DNA of 64,000 bases from an uncultured Opitutia bacterium (GCA_903902745.1 CAIUWA010000009.1:1-64000), one strand, 5' to 3'; positions 15,554 through 24,890 are shown, counted from the first letter of the stretch. A program made the numbers and translations. Notes: generated from the letters alone by a model not told the origin.

Positions 15554-17416
15554 TCACTTCTGAAAGCGGCGGGCCAGCTCGCCGTGGTTGAGCTCGATGT
15601 AGGTGGGCCGGCCCGCCGGGCTTGTCAGCGGCGCCCGGGTGGCAAAGAGCTGGCCGGCCAGGGCGTGCAGCTCGGCCTCGCCCGGGTTCGCGGGCAGGCG
15701 GACAGCCTTCGCCGCGGCGAGCCGCGCCAGTTCCTCGCGGGCCAGGTCGGGATTTTTCTCCGGCAGGCGCCCCTCGCGCACGGCGCCGAGCACGTCGCGC
15801 AGGAACGGCTCGGCGTCGGCCGGCTCCATCCAGGCCGGCACGGCCTCGATGCGGAAAAAATTGCGGCCGAACTCGCCGATCTCAAATCCGTGGGCGTTGA
15901 AGAACTTCAGCCGGTCGAGCAGCAGCGCCGCGCCGATCGGATCCAGTTCCACCGGCACGGGGAGCAGCAGGCGCTGGCTCGGCACCGCCCCGCGCCGGAA
16001 CTGCTCCTGCAGCCGCTCGTACCACACGCGCTCGTGGGCCGCCCGCTGGTCAAGCAGCACGAGCCCTGCCGCGGTCTCGAAGAGCGCGTAGCTGCCATGC
16101 GCGAGGCCGACATAGCGCCACGCCCGCGGCGTCGCCGTGGGCGGGTGGCCAGTGGCCAGGGGCATGGGGCGAACAGGTCCCGCCGCGGCGGCGGCGGCCG
16201 ACTGGTAGGGCGTGGACGCCGTCCGCGCCGGGTACACCGGCGATGTCATCGGGAAAACCTGAGGCGCGATTGACTGCGGCAATGGATTTCCCGTCTGCCC
16301 GGCGGCGAGTGGCCTGTCCGCCATAGGCTGGGCGAAGGAGGAAGTCGCCGCCCTACCGGTCGGCAACCCCGGCGTCCGGCCTCCGTCCTCCGGCCTCTGT
16401 CTTCCGTCTTCCGGCACCGCCGCCACGCCGAGCTCCCGCAGGCGCTGCAGCACCGACCGGATCACAAAGCCCCGCACCGCTGTCTCGTTGCGGAAGCGCA
16501 CCTCGCGCTTCGCCGGATGCACGTTCACGTCGACCGCCGCCGGATCGAGTTCGAAAAAAACAAAGGCGAGCGGATAACGCCCCTTGGGCAGCGACTCATG
16601 GTAACTCTCGATCAGCGCATAGTTCAGCGTCCGGCTGTCGACGGGGCGGCCATTGACGAAGGTGACCATTTCATGCCGCGTGCCGCGGCCCACGCCGGGC
16701 CGGCCGATAAGTCCGCTCAGGCGCATCCCCGCCTCCGCCGCCTCCAGCGGCACCAGCGACTCCGCGATCTGCCGGCCGAAAATCTCCGTCACGCGCTCCG
16801 CCAGCGTGGCGCATTCGGGCGAGCGGAAACTCACGCGCCCGTCCTCCACGAGGGTGAAAGACGTCTGCGGACAGGCCAGTGCGTAGAGCCGCACGCACTG
16901 GGAGATGTGCGCCGCCTCGGTCTGGTCGGTCTTGAGGAACTTGCGCCGCGCCGGCACTGAGTTGAAGAGATGCGTCACCTCGATGCGCGTGCCGGTCGGC
17001 TGGCCGCTGTCGCGGACGTGCACGAACTTGCCGCCGTTGACGAGGATCTCCGTGCCCGCGTCGCTGCCGGTCTCGCGCGTCAGCAGCAGGAAGCGAGACA
17101 CGCTCGCGATGGAGGGCAGCGCCTCGCCGCGGAAGCCGAACGTGCCGAGCCGGTCAAGGTCGGCGGCCTCCAGGATCTTGCTCGTGGCATGCCGTTCGAG
17201 GGACAGCAGGGCGTCGTCGCGCGACATGCCATGGCCGTTGTCCTCGATCCGCATCAGCGAGCGTCCCCCGTGACGGAACTCCACCTCGATCCGCGTCGCC
17301 CCGGCGTCGAGGGCGTTTTCCACCAGCTCCTTCACCACCGCCGCCGGGCGCTCGATGACCTCGCCCGCGGCGATCTGGTTGGCGACCCGGTCGGAAAGAA
17401 TGCGGATTTTGGCCAT
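15554..17416 (-). CDS. mutL: DNA mismatch repair protein MutL
   Basis: A 620-residue GHKL-ATPase that links mismatch recognition to strand incision. The N-terminal domain (1-330) shows KELVENALDAGATRIEV, DNGHGM, FGFRGEALPSIASV and VNGRPVDSRTL. A variable Pro/Ala-rich linker follows (about 335-440). The C-terminal domain carries LLDQRAAHERVWYERL, the place of the DQHA-x2-E-x4-E endonuclease motif, with Arg replacing His. Whether this variant still cuts DNA is unknown. No mutS or mutH is in the window. The start at 17416 abuts the GxxExxY repeat element by only a few bases. Confidence 0.96.
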   Translation of the reverse strand: MAKIRILSDRVANQIAAGEVIERPAAVVKELVENALDAGATRIEVEFRHGGRSLMRIEDNGHGMSRDDALLSLERHATSKILEAADLDRLGTFGFRGEALPSIASVSRFLLLTRETGSDAGTEILVNGGKFVHVRDSGQPTGTRIEVTHLFNSVPARRKFLKTDQTEAAHISQCVRLYALACPQTSFTLVEDGRVSFRSPECATLAERVTEIFGRQIAESLVPLEAAEAGMRLSGLIGRPGVGRGTRHEMVTFVNGRPVDSRTLNYALIESYHESLPKGRYPLAFVFFELDPAAVDVNVHPAKREVRFRNETAVRGFVIRSVLQRLRELGVAAVPEDGRQRPEDGGRTPGLPTGRAATSSFAQPMADRPLAAGQTGNPLPQSIAPQVFPMTSPVYPARTASTPYQSAAAAAAGPVRPMPLATGHPPTATPRAWRYVGLAHGSYALFETAAGLVLLDQRAAHERVWYERLQEQFRRGAVPSQRLLLPVPVELDPIGAALLLDRLKFFNAHGFEIGEFGRNFFRIEAVPAWMEPADAEPFLRDVLGAVREGRLPEKNPDLAREELARLAAAKAVRLPANPGEAELHALAGQLFATRAPLTSPAGRPTYIELNHGELARRFQK

Positions 17417-17421
17417 GAAAA

Positions 17422-17870
17422 ATCGCGAAAACGCGGAAGGGCGGAAACGCGGAATTAGAGTGAGAGCACGACCCGTCGGATTTCGAGCGTTGGTTTCGCA
17501 AAATTCAAAACCAAGGCGAGTGGCAAATTCGTGGCCTTGAGATAGGAGCGGGCGGTAGCCAGATGAATATCCTCGATGTCTTTGCAGGCTTTAAGTTCGA
17601 GCACGACGCGGTCTTGGATCAAATAGTCGAGCCTATGCTCCCCAATGGGCTTCCCCTCGTAAAAAAGCAGCACGATCTTCTGCCGCTCAAATGACAGCCC
17701 GGCCTTCGCCAATTCGACCGCGAAGGCCTCCTCATATACCTTTTCCAGAAATCCTGGCCCAAGTACTCGGTGCACCCGAATGCCGCAGCCGATGATCCGC
17801 TCCGAAAGCTCCGCCTCAATTAATTCCATCGGGGTTTCTTCGCGCTTCCGCCCTTCCGCGCTTCCGCGAT
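17422..17870. mobile_element. 449-bp inverted-repeat element carrying a GxxExxY gene
   Basis: Two 30-bp terminal inverted repeats, 17422-17451 and 17841-17870, agree at 27 of 30 positions (read inward they start ATCGCGAAAACGCGGAAGGG and ATCGCGGAAGCGCGGAAGGG). They enclose one complete gene. AAAA stands immediately outside both ends and may be a target duplication, although it is low complexity. The element lies exactly between mutL and argH without damaging either. A gene-less relative is at 11385-11478. Calling it mobile is inference. Confidence 0.6.
17455..17829 (-). CDS. GxxExxY family protein, PD-(D/E)XK nuclease-like
   Basis: A 124-residue protein. LGPGFLEKVYEEAFAVEL (residues 22-40) is the defining G-x-x-E-x-x-Y segment. 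GEHRLDYLIQDRVVLELKA (residues 64-82) reads as the D...ExK catalytic core of the PD-(D/E)XK nuclease superfamily, with Asp in RLDYL and Glu-x-Lys in ELK. The rest (ATARSYLKATNLPLALVLNF) is the typical family end. Biochemical function is unknown. The gene fills the inside of the 30-bp inverted repeat element, with its stop only 4 bp from one arm, so it appears to travel with that element. Confidence 0.9.
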   Translation of the reverse strand: MELIEAELSERIIGCGIRVHRVLGPGFLEKVYEEAFAVELAKAGLSFERQKIVLLFYEGKPIGEHRLDYLIQDRVVLELKACKDIEDIHLATARSYLKATNLPLALVLNFAKPTLEIRRVVLSL

Positions 17871-17875
17871 AAAAA

Positions 17876-19276
17876 TCACTTCAGCAATTTCTTCCAGCGA
17901 TTGAACTGCTTCGCCACCTGCGCCGGGCCGGGCATGCCGGTGCCGGTGCGCTTCGCCAGCGCGCGGTCGAGATCGAAGACCTTCGTCCAGTCAGGCCCAA
18001 AGGCGGCATGGACTTTCCGCACCTCCTCCAGGGGAAGCTGGTTGAGTGCCATGGCATTGCCTTCCGCCAGCCGCACCACCGCGCCCACGGCGTGATGCGC
18101 CTCGCGAAAGGGCACGCCCCGGGTCACGAGGTAATCGGCGAGATCGGTCGCGAGCAGCGCCGGATCGGCCACGGCGGCGGCGCAACGGTCGCGGTTCACC
18201 GTCAGTCCGGCCACGGTGCCGGCCAGCACGTCGGCGCACAGGGCGCTCTGGTCAAAGCTGTCGAACACCGGCGGCTTGTCCTCCTGCAGGTCCCGGTTGT
18301 AGGTCAGCGGCAGGCCCTTCACCAGGGTCAGTAGCGTGTGCAGGTTGCCCTGCAGTCGCGCCGACTTGCCCCGCAGCAGTTCGCAGGAGTCGGAATTCTT
18401 CTTCTGCGGCATCAGCGAGGAGCCGGTGCAGAAGGCCTGCGGCAGTTCCACGAACTTGAATTCCGCGCTCGTCCACAGGATGAGGTCCTCGGCGATCCGC
18501 GACAGGTGCGTACCGAAGAGGGCGCAGGCCGTGGCAAACTCGATGAACATGTCGCGGTCCGCCACGGCATCCATGGAGTTCTGTGTGACCTGCGGCCGGC
18601 CCTTCGCGTCCACGAAGCCGAGCGCCTTCGCCGTGAACTCGCGGTCAATGGGCAAGGTCGTGCCCGCAAGGGCGCCGGAGCCCAGGGGACACCAGTTGGC
18701 GTGCGCGACGACGTCGGCCAGCCGGGCCCGGTCGCGCTCGAGCATTTCGAGCCAGGCAAAAAGATGATGGGCGAACTGCACCGGCTGCGCCCGCTGGAGA
18801 TGCGTGTAGCCAGGAATGAGCACGTCCCGGTTGGCCCCCGCGATGGCCAGCAGGGCGCGCTGGGCGCCGAGGATTTTTCCGCCGAGCACCGCGCTGGCGT
18901 GCTTCAGGAACAGCCGCATGTCCGTCGCGACCTGGTCGTTCCGGCTGCGCGCGGTATGGAGCTTCGCCGCGGCGGGCACCCGCTTGGTCAGCGCCGCCTC
19001 GAGGTTCATGTGCACGTCCTCGAGCCTCGTGTCCCAGGTGAATTTGCCCGCCGCAATCTCGGCGAGGATGGCATCCAGCCCGGCGTGGATGGCGTTACGT
19101 TCCTTCGCCGTGATGAGCCCGACGTGCGCGAGCATGGCCGAGTGCGCCTTGCTGCCGGCGACGTCAAATGGCGCGAGGCGGCGGTCCAGCGAAACGGATT
19201 CGCTGAACTGCAGCATCAAGTCGGCGGGCCCCGCGGTGAAGCGGCCGCCCCAGGTGGCTTGGGTTTTCTTGGGCAT
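17876..19276 (-). CDS. argH: Argininosuccinate lyase
   Basis: A 466-residue enzyme of the fumarase/aspartase superfamily that splits argininosuccinate into arginine and fumarate. The start ([21 protein letters not shown]) is typical. The superfamily signature [12 protein letters not shown], the flexible loop with the catalytic Ser, lies near residue 285. [13 protein letters not shown] and [16 protein letters not shown] carry the substrate-binding residues. The frame extends to 19525 through repeat sequence, but ATG 19276 gives the usual length. No other arg genes are nearby. Confidence 0.97.
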   Translation of the reverse strand: MPKKTQATWGGRFTAGPADLMLQFSESVSLDRRLAPFDVAGSKAHSAMLAHVGLITAKERNAIHAGLDAILAEIAAGKFTWDTRLEDVHMNLEAALTKRVPAAAKLHTARSRNDQVATDMRLFLKHASAVLGGKILGAQRALLAIAGANRDVLIPGYTHLQRAQPVQFAHHLFAWLEMLERDRARLADVVAHANWCPLGSGALAGTTLPIDREFTAKALGFVDAKGRPQVTQNSMDAVADRDMFIEFATACALFGTHLSRIAEDLILWTSAEFKFVELPQAFCTGSSLMPQKKNSDSCELLRGKSARLQGNLHTLLTLVKGLPLTYNRDLQEDKPPVFDSFDQSALCADVLAGTVAGLTVNRDRCAAAVADPALLATDLADYLVTRGVPFREAHHAVGAVVRLAEGNAMALNQLPLEEVRKVHAAFGPDWTKVFDLDRALAKRTGTGMPGPAQVAKQFNRWKKLLK

Positions 19277-19381
19277 GACGAGGGAGGAGCTGACGCCGCC
19301 GCCCCTCGACGCGCAACGCGAAAAGGGGTCGTGGGACTGTCCTCTGCAGTGGGAACGATACAGTTGCGAGTCACAATCCGA

Positions 19382-19458
19382 GGGGGGAACGCGTTGTCCC
19401 CAACGCGTTGCGGCGAAGCCGCTCCGATCAGCGCGTTGGGGACAACACGCTCCACCTT
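19382..19458. repeat. Inverted repeat, GAACGCGTTGTCCCCAAC family
   Basis: Arms at 19382-19410 and 19429-19458 pair; each contains a TTGTCCCCAACGCG/CGCGTTGGGGACAA palindrome. Same family as 12802-12896 and 49666-49742. Confidence 0.8.
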
Positions 19459-19490
19459 GACGCTCCCAATCCCAACCGCAGAGTCGCGGC

Positions 19491-19946
19491 ATGATTACCC
19501 CCCGGATGCTGCTGCTTGCCGCCACGCTGGCGCTGGCCGTATCCGCCCGCGGCGAGGAGGCGCCGTTGAGCCGTTACGCGACCGTCACCGTTGAGACGGC
19601 GAAGACCTCCATCTACGTCGGGAGTGTGACCCTGACGATGCCGGTGTTCACCCGGCAGGCCGGCACCTATGCCACGACCTATGCGGCCAGGGTCTTCCCC
19701 TACTTTTTCTACAATGAGAAAGGGCAGCTCTGGATTGATGTCTCCGACGAAAATCTCCGCGGGCTCGAGCGCGGCGAGACCGTCAACTTCACCGGCCATG
19801 CCCGCAGTGCCGATGGTGAGGAGCGCCGCGTCGAGGGCCGGGCCGTGCCGGCCGATGCCCTTAGTGGGAAGCTCAAGGTGCGCGTCTTCGTATCCAAGCG
19901 CATCGAGCTGATTTTCAACACCACGTACCGGTTTCCACAAAAGTAG
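19491..19946 (+). CDS. Secreted hypothetical protein
   Basis: A 151-residue protein with a signal peptide ([21 protein letters not shown]) and a mature beta-rich domain ([72 protein letters not shown]). The pattern suggests a compact periplasmic beta-sandwich. No family is recognised. It is divergent from argH and followed by a repeat element. Confidence 0.75.
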   Translation: MITPRMLLLAATLALAVSARGEEAPLSRYATVTVETAKTSIYVGSVTLTMPVFTRQAGTYATTYAARVFPYFFYNEKGQLWIDVSDENLRGLERGETVNFTGHARSADGEERRVEGRAVPADALSGKLKVRVFVSKRIELIFNTTYRFPQK

Positions 19947-19971
19947 CGGCAGCAAGCCGGACGATGAGGTA

Positions 19972-20084
19972 GTTTCGCGCAGTGGCGCAGTGGCGCAGAG
20001 AAGACCCGGGACTTGGAAATTTCAGAAAGGGGAAAAGGCCTCTCCCCTGCTTTCGCTCAGCGCCACTGCGCCTCTGCGCGAGAC
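19972..20084. repeat. Inverted repeat, GTTTCGCGCAGTGGCGCAG family
   Basis: The left arm 19972-20003 and right arm 20056-20084 pair in about 25 of 29 positions. A related element (GTTTCGCACAGAGTCGCAG and inverse) is at 45806-45957. Confidence 0.7.
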
Positions 20085-20106
20085 CGGTTTGGAATGACTC
20101 CGCCTG

Positions 20107-20517
20107 CTACTCCGCCCAGTGGAACACCACCGGTTTTTCCACGGACGGGTCGAGACTCAGGTGCACCGGACAGTTGTGGGCGGCGTGCTCGAGCAGCATG
20201 GCGACCGCTTCGGTCCGGGGCAGCGGCAACCAGAGATGGGTCGCGAGCCGGGCGATGCGGCGCGGGCCGAATGCGGACATTTCCTTGGTCACCTCGTATT
20301 TCAGTCCGCGCAGCTCGATCCCCTGCTTGCGGGCTGCGAGGGCCATCGTGGTCGCGATGCAGGTGGCGAGCGCCGTCGCCACCAGGTCCGTCGGAGAAAA
20401 CGCCTCGCCTCGCCCCTGGTTGTCCTTGGGCGCATCCGTGGTCAGCGCACTGCCCGACGGGCCGTGGCTGGCGGTGCAGTGCAGGTCGCCCTGGTATTCA
20501 CCCGTGATTTTGACCAT
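20107..20517 (-). CDS. OsmC family protein
   Basis: A 136-residue OsmC/Ohr-type protein, a family that reduces organic hydroperoxides with two cysteines. Cys appears in the buried helix LVATALATCIATTMALAARKQG (near residue 53) and in HAAHNCPVHLSLDPSV (near residue 115), the expected pair. The EAFSPTDLVATAL segment is the usual helix entrance. It is more like the YhfA/OsmC-like branch than Ohr. It may serve envelope or oxidative-stress defence together with the neighbouring DUF1328 and BON genes on the same strand. Confidence 0.9.
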   Translation of the reverse strand: MVKITGEYQGDLHCTASHGPSGSALTTDAPKDNQGRGEAFSPTDLVATALATCIATTMALAARKQGIELRGLKYEVTKEMSAFGPRRIARLATHLWLPLPRTEAVAMLLEHAAHNCPVHLSLDPSVEKPVVFHWAE

Positions 20518-20583
20518 GCGCCCAACTTTCGCCGAATTGCCGCGGTGGCAATCGTCAAAAGCGGGCGCATGGCCACGAACCGG

Positions 20584-20742
20584 TCAAACTTTCCGGCCGC
20601 TGAAAAGCGAGACGATGAAAAGAACCAGGAAGATGACGAAACACACCTTGGCGATCATCGCGGCCGTACCCGCGATCACGCCAAAGCCGAGGATGCCCGC
20701 GATCAGGGCGATGATGAGGAAGGTGATGGCGTAGCTTAGCAT
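20584..20742 (-). CDS. DUF1328 small membrane protein
   Basis: A 52-residue protein starting [20 protein letters not shown] and ending [10 protein letters not shown], with two transmembrane helices. This is the characteristic DUF1328 (YtjA-like) sequence, a family common in environmental bacteria and often located beside stress or BON genes. Function is unknown. The start at 20742 has a GA-rich stretch (complement of GGAGG-like TCCTCC) just upstream, a likely ribosome-binding site. It lies between the BON and OsmC genes on the same strand. Confidence 0.88.
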   Translation of the reverse strand: MLSYAITFLIIALIAGILGFGVIAGTAAMIAKVCFVIFLVLFIVSLFSGRKV

Positions 20743-20771
20743 GGGAGGAAGGGGTTCGAGGTGGGCAATGC

Positions 20772-21515
20772 TCAGTTCCTCACGGTCATGTCATTGCGGA
20801 CCGACTTCACCCCGCGCACGCCTTCGGCGAGCTTGGTGACGAGGGACTTTTCCGCGTCGGACGAAGCGTCGCCGGTGACCGAGACGACTCCATCCCGCGT
20901 GTCGACCTTCGTCTTGATGGCGCTGGTCGAGCGATGGGTCAGGAGGGCGTATTTCACCCCGGAAGTGATGGAAGCATCGTCGATGGCTTCGCCCATGGAG
21001 CGTTCGGACGCCGCCGGTTCCTTTACGACGATCTCATTTCGGACCGCCTTCACGTGGTCGATGTCCTTCACGTAGGCCTCGGTGAGGTCCTTCTGGGCGC
21101 GATTGTCCGCGGTCCCGGTCAGGGTGACGATGCCATCGTTCACCGCGACCTTGGTCGCCGTGGCGCTGACATTGGCCTTCATGAGCAGGCGGCTGCGGAT
21201 CTTGAGGGCGATCCAGGCGTCGGAGTGCTCGGGGGTCGTGGACTGGACCACGATCTGGTTGTTAACGCTGAGGACGCCGGGAAGGTTCTTCACCGTTTCC
21301 TCGGCCAGATCGCGGTCGTCCTTGTCCTGGACGGTGCCGGTGAGCGTGACGACGCCGTCGTTCGCTTTGACCTTCACATGATCCTCGAGGACCGTGCGAT
21401 AATTGTAGGATGCCTTGGCCGCGGACTCGATTTTATCGTCCGTGGCGGAGGAGGCAAACAGCGCGACCGGCAAGGTGGCGAGAAGGAGGAAGGCAATGCG
21501 AGTGGAAGTTTTCAT
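20772..21515 (-). CDS. Periplasmic protein with three BON domains (OsmY-like)
   Basis: A 247-residue exported protein with signal peptide [20 protein letters not shown]. Three BON modules follow in order, roughly residues 28-95, 100-165 and 175-245, each with the pattern [14 protein letters not shown] or [14 protein letters not shown] or [14 protein letters not shown] followed by [13 protein letters not shown]-type ends. BON domains bind membranes and are seen in osmotic-shock proteins such as OsmY. The upstream extension to 21599 is not needed. Placement with DUF1328 and OsmC suggests an envelope-stress cluster. Confidence 0.92.
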   Translation of the reverse strand: MKTSTRIAFLLLATLPVALFASSATDDKIESAAKASYNYRTVLEDHVKVKANDGVVTLTGTVQDKDDRDLAEETVKNLPGVLSVNNQIVVQSTTPEHSDAWIALKIRSRLLMKANVSATATKVAVNDGIVTLTGTADNRAQKDLTEAYVKDIDHVKAVRNEIVVKEPAASERSMGEAIDDASITSGVKYALLTHRSTSAIKTKVDTRDGVVSVTGDASSDAEKSLVTKLAEGVRGVKSVRNDMTVRN

Positions 21516-21847
21516 ATGGCGTGATGGGTTGTCTGTCAGAGCGTGAACCCGGGAAATCCGGGATGATGTTGAAGGATTCGGGCCCGTGCCCGGCCGCAAA
21601 GAAGGAATGCGGATGGCGCCAGACCGCGGATGAACCGGGCCGTTCCACGTCGGCGGGTAATTTCCCGAGAAGTGACTTGGTCAACTGTGGGGGGCCTTAC
21701 GCCCCGACTGGATCAGCCGCCACTCAGTCGGGGTGTAAAGCCCCTCCCACAGTTTAAACCTGACGGCCCGACGCGACTCTGCCACTGGGTTGATACCGCT
21801 GAGAACGGTACCCGGGAAGGCCCGGGGTGTCATTCGTTCCCCGCCCC
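21516..21847. other. 332-bp divergent intergenic region with one repeat
   Basis: No gene is seen between the BON gene (minus) and the cardiolipin synthase gene (plus). Apart from the palindrome at 21684-21753 nothing else is recognisable. Promoters of both genes should lie here. Confidence 0.6.
21684..21753. repeat. Inverted repeat, CTTTACGCCGCG/TGTGGGAG family
   Basis: ACTGTGGGGGGCCTTACGCC (21684) pairs with GGTGTAAAGCCCCTCCCACAGT (ending 21753), GTCGGGG/CCCCGAC included. A related element is at 61707-61783 and a half copy at 40150-40174. Confidence 0.75.
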
Positions 21848-23275
21848 ATGAAGATTTTTCTGCTTCTCTGTTATTTTGCCAGCTGGGCTTTCATCCCGCA
21901 CCTCCTGCTGCTTAAGAAGCGTCCCGCGGCCACGCTGGCGTGGCTGTGGGCCATCCTGTTCATCCCGCTGGTCGGCGCTTTCTTTTATTTTGCCATCGGC
22001 ACGGACCGGCTCAAGCGCCGGCGCCTCAAGCGCCGGAATCTGTTTTCCGCCCGCGCGTCGCGCCAGCGCGCGCCGGCGGCGGCCACCGATGACGCCACCA
22101 CCGCCCTCGTGGCCAGCCTGCCTCGGCATGACGCGCAGTTCCTCCAGCTCCTCTCCCGGATCAACCAGCTGCCCGTCAGTTCAGCGGGGGAGCTCCACAT
22201 CCGGCAGGACGCGGCGCAGTTTTATCCCGCACTCGAGGCGCGGATCCGTGCGGCCCGGCACCACCTCCACCTGGAATTCTACATCTGGCAGGGGGACGAC
22301 ACGGGGGTAAGATTCCTGGCGCTGCTGGCGGAGGCGGCGCGGCGCGGCGTCATCGTGCGCCTGCTGATCGATGGCGTGGGCTCGCACGGTTTCACGGAAA
22401 GCCTGCTGGCGGACCTCCAGGAGGCGGGGGGAAAATTCTCGTGGTTCCAGAGCCTGGATCCGAAGCGCAACCGCTTTTTTCTCAACCTGAGAAACCACCG
22501 CAAGCTGCAGATCATCGACGGCACGACGGCCTTTGTCGGCGGCATGAACATCGGCCGCGAATACGAGGGCCGGGACGCCACCCTCGGCCACTGGCGGGAC
22601 GTGCAGGTGGAGGCGACCGGCTCCGTGGCCGCCGAACTGCAGGAGGTCTTCGCCGACGACTGGTTTTTTGCGACCGGGGAGAAAATTTCCGAGCCCGTCT
22701 TTTTCCCCGTGTCCCACGGGCGGCCGCGTCATCCCGTGCACATCGTGCTCGGCGGGCCGGACCGGCGGAACGAACCCATCAGCAAATCCATCGTCAGCCT
22801 GCTCAACGGGGCGACCGACCGGGTCTGGATCGCCACCGGCTATTTTGTGCCCGATGACATCCTCCTGGCCGCCCTCGAGCTGGCGGCGAGCCGCGGGGTC
22901 GACGTCCGGCTGCTCATTTCCGAAAAAACCGACCACCCGCTGCTGGTGACCGTCGGTCGGTCGTATTATGGCCAGCTGCTGACCGCCGGGGTGCGGATCT
23001 TCGAGTACTCGGCCGGCATCTATCATTCCAAGGTCGCCATCGCGGACGGCCAGTGGGCCATGGTCGGCTCGGCCAACCTCGACTACCGCTCGATGCGGCT
23101 GAACTTCGAGCTCAACCTGCTGTTCCGCTCGGAAGCGCAAAACGCGGAGCTCTGCCATCTGCTCGAGAACGATTTCGCACTCTGCCAGGAAATCGATCCG
23201 ACCACCTTCGCCCGCCGCCCCTTCCGCCAGAAATTCGCCGAGGCCGCCCTGCGACCGCTGTCGCCGCTGCTGTAA
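21848..23275 (+). CDS. cls: Cardiolipin synthase, phospholipase D type
   Basis: A 475-residue membrane enzyme that joins phosphatidylglycerol units into cardiolipin. Two N-terminal transmembrane helices (residues 1-20 and 30-55, the PLDc_N module) precede two PLD domains with HKD motifs: NHRKLQIIDGTTAFVGGMNIG near residue 220 and YHSKVAIADGQWAMVGSANLD near residue 395. DRLLISEKTDHPL-like and FAIG-TDR elements match the family. ATG 21848 gives the membrane start. Single-gene unit on the plus strand. Confidence 0.95.
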   Translation: MKIFLLLCYFASWAFIPHLLLLKKRPAATLAWLWAILFIPLVGAFFYFAIGTDRLKRRRLKRRNLFSARASRQRAPAAATDDATTALVASLPRHDAQFLQLLSRINQLPVSSAGELHIRQDAAQFYPALEARIRAARHHLHLEFYIWQGDDTGVRFLALLAEAARRGVIVRLLIDGVGSHGFTESLLADLQEAGGKFSWFQSLDPKRNRFFLNLRNHRKLQIIDGTTAFVGGMNIGREYEGRDATLGHWRDVQVEATGSVAAELQEVFADDWFFATGEKISEPVFFPVSHGRPRHPVHIVLGGPDRRNEPISKSIVSLLNGATDRVWIATGYFVPDDILLAALELAASRGVDVRLLISEKTDHPLLVTVGRSYYGQLLTAGVRIFEYSAGIYHSKVAIADGQWAMVGSANLDYRSMRLNFELNLLFRSEAQNAELCHLLENDFALCQEIDPTTFARRPFRQKFAEAALRPLSPLL

Positions 23276-23331
23276 CCCGTCCGCCCAACACCCCGGCCTC
23301 GTGATCTCGGCCGCCACAGTTCGGACCCGGC

Positions 23332-23673
23332 TTATCGCCGGGACCGCAGATCGGACCGCAGTCGTTCCATCTCGTCGAGCAGGCGAAGTGTGAACTTGAG
23401 GGCGTGGAGATTCATCTCGTAGCGCGACCGCAGGTGCTCAATCCGCCGCAGGGTGCGCAGGGCCTCGTCGTTGAACAGACGTGCGCCGCGTCCGCGAGTG
23501 GCGACCGGGGCGACCAAGCCGTGTTCCTGATAATGGACGATCGTTTGCGACGACACGCCGGTGAGTTCGACGACGACCTCAAGCGTGTAAGCGGCCTCCG
23601 GATCCGGGGCGTAGACCGGTCCGGGAGAAATCTTCATTTTGGCAGGCGCCTTCCTGGTCTTGCGAGGGTTCAT
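23332..23673 (-). CDS. MerR-type transcriptional regulator linked to a DnaJ-like gene
   Basis: A 113-residue protein with a MerR helix-turn-helix (YTLEVVVELTGVSSQTIVHYQEHGLV, residues 29-55) and a short second half (ALRTLRRIEHLRSRYEMNLHALKFTLRLLDEMERL) that looks like a helical dimerisation segment. Its start overlaps the stop of the CbpA-like gene by 4 bp, so they are co-transcribed. Such proteins next to cbpA/dnaJ genes act either as the chaperone modulator CbpM or as HspR-like repressors. An HspR C-terminal tail is not evident, so the modulator role is as likely. Confidence 0.8.
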   Translation of the reverse strand: MNPRKTRKAPAKMKISPGPVYAPDPEAAYTLEVVVELTGVSSQTIVHYQEHGLVAPVATRGRGARLFNDEALRTLRRIEHLRSRYEMNLHALKFTLRLLDEMERLRSDLRSRR

Positions 23674-24671
23674 GACGTGGGCGGGGTGCGGGGATTGAAT
23701 TTAGAGAGGTCGCGAAGTTTTTCCCATTGGGCGCGTTCCTCGTCGCTCAGTTTCGCGGGCAGCTGCACGTCGATGATGACGTAGAAGTCGCCGCGCTCAC
23801 CACTCTTGCCCTTGGGCAGGCCGCGGCCGCGCACGCGCATCTGCTTCCCGGGTTCCGTGCCGGGCGGCAGGCGCAGCTTGATGGAGCCGTCGAGCGTCGG
23901 GACCACAATTTCCGCGCCCAGCACCGCCTCCCAGGGCGCCACGGCCAGCTCATGATAGAGGTCCGCCTCGACGGCGTGAAAATCGGGATGCGCGGCGTGG
24001 CGCACCCGCAGATAAAGATCGCCCGCAGCGCCGCCGGCGTGGCCGGGTTCTCCCTGGCCGGGCACCCGAATGCGCCGTCCGTCCGTGGCCCCGGGCGGAA
24101 TGCGGACCTGAAAGGATCGCGTCTCGGCCTCGCCGGTCTGCGCGTTCATGATCTGCAACGAGAGGGGCCGCAGGGTGCCGCGCATGGCCTCCTCCAGCGT
24201 GACGAGGATGTCGCCCTCGATGTCACTCCCCCGTTGCGGGGGCCGGTTTCCGCCGAAGGCATTCCCGCCGCCGAATCCCGACTCATCCGGGGGAAATCCG
24301 TGACGAGTGCCGCCGCTGAAGAACTGCTCGAAAAAATCGCTGAAGCCCGTGCCACCGAAATGAAATTCCTGGTCCGGACCACCCGCGCCGCCGGGCATGC
24401 CCGCGCCCCGCCGGCCGGGAGGCGGGCGGGACGCGCCCTCATCCTGCCAGTTGGCTCCCAGTTCGTCGTATTTCTTCCGCTTGACCGGATCACTGAGCAC
24501 CTCGTTCGCCTCGTTGATCTCCTTGAACTTCTCCTCGGCGCCCTTCTGGTTTTTGGCGACGTCCGGATGGTAGAGGCGCGCCAGCTTGCGGAAGGCCTTC
24601 TTGATGTCGTCCGCCCCCGCCTCGCGGGTCACCCCCAAGGTGGCGTAGTAGTCCTTGAATTCAACAGGCAT
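23670..24671 (-). CDS. cbpA: DnaJ/CbpA-type co-chaperone
   Basis: A 333-residue J-protein without the zinc finger. The J domain is DYYATLGVTREAGADDIKKAFRKLARLYHPD (HPD near residue 36). A Gly/Phe-rich linker follows (about 75-145, GGTGFSDFFEQFFSGG), then the two C-terminal substrate-binding beta-domains (GDLYLRVRHAAHPDFHAVEADLYHELAVAPWEAVLGAEIVVPTLDG) and the dimerisation end. It stimulates DnaK. ATG 24671 gives MPVEFKDYY, the usual CbpA start. It is followed with overlap by the MerR-like gene. Confidence 0.93.
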   Translation of the reverse strand: MPVEFKDYYATLGVTREAGADDIKKAFRKLARLYHPDVAKNQKGAEEKFKEINEANEVLSDPVKRKKYDELGANWQDEGASRPPPGRRGAGMPGGAGGPDQEFHFGGTGFSDFFEQFFSGGTRHGFPPDESGFGGGNAFGGNRPPQRGSDIEGDILVTLEEAMRGTLRPLSLQIMNAQTGEAETRSFQVRIPPGATDGRRIRVPGQGEPGHAGGAAGDLYLRVRHAAHPDFHAVEADLYHELAVAPWEAVLGAEIVVPTLDGSIKLRLPPGTEPGKQMRVRGRGLPKGKSGERGDFYVIIDVQLPAKLSDEERAQWEKLRDLSKFNPRTPPTS

Positions 24672-24890
24672 GGCAGGAAAGGCGAAGGAAGTGCGGGGAT
24701 CGCATTTGCGGTTGAACCGCTTTTCCACCCGCAGGTTCCCAAACTCGCGATTCGGATCGCTGTGCTCAATATTCGATTTCGGTGAAACGGCGCCAGTATC
24801 GCCGTATCAGATGAAGTACAGCGGGCCAGAAACCGCGCCCGACTTCAGATCCAAACACTTAAAGTCTCAGGATTGCCCCTTGTGAAAATA

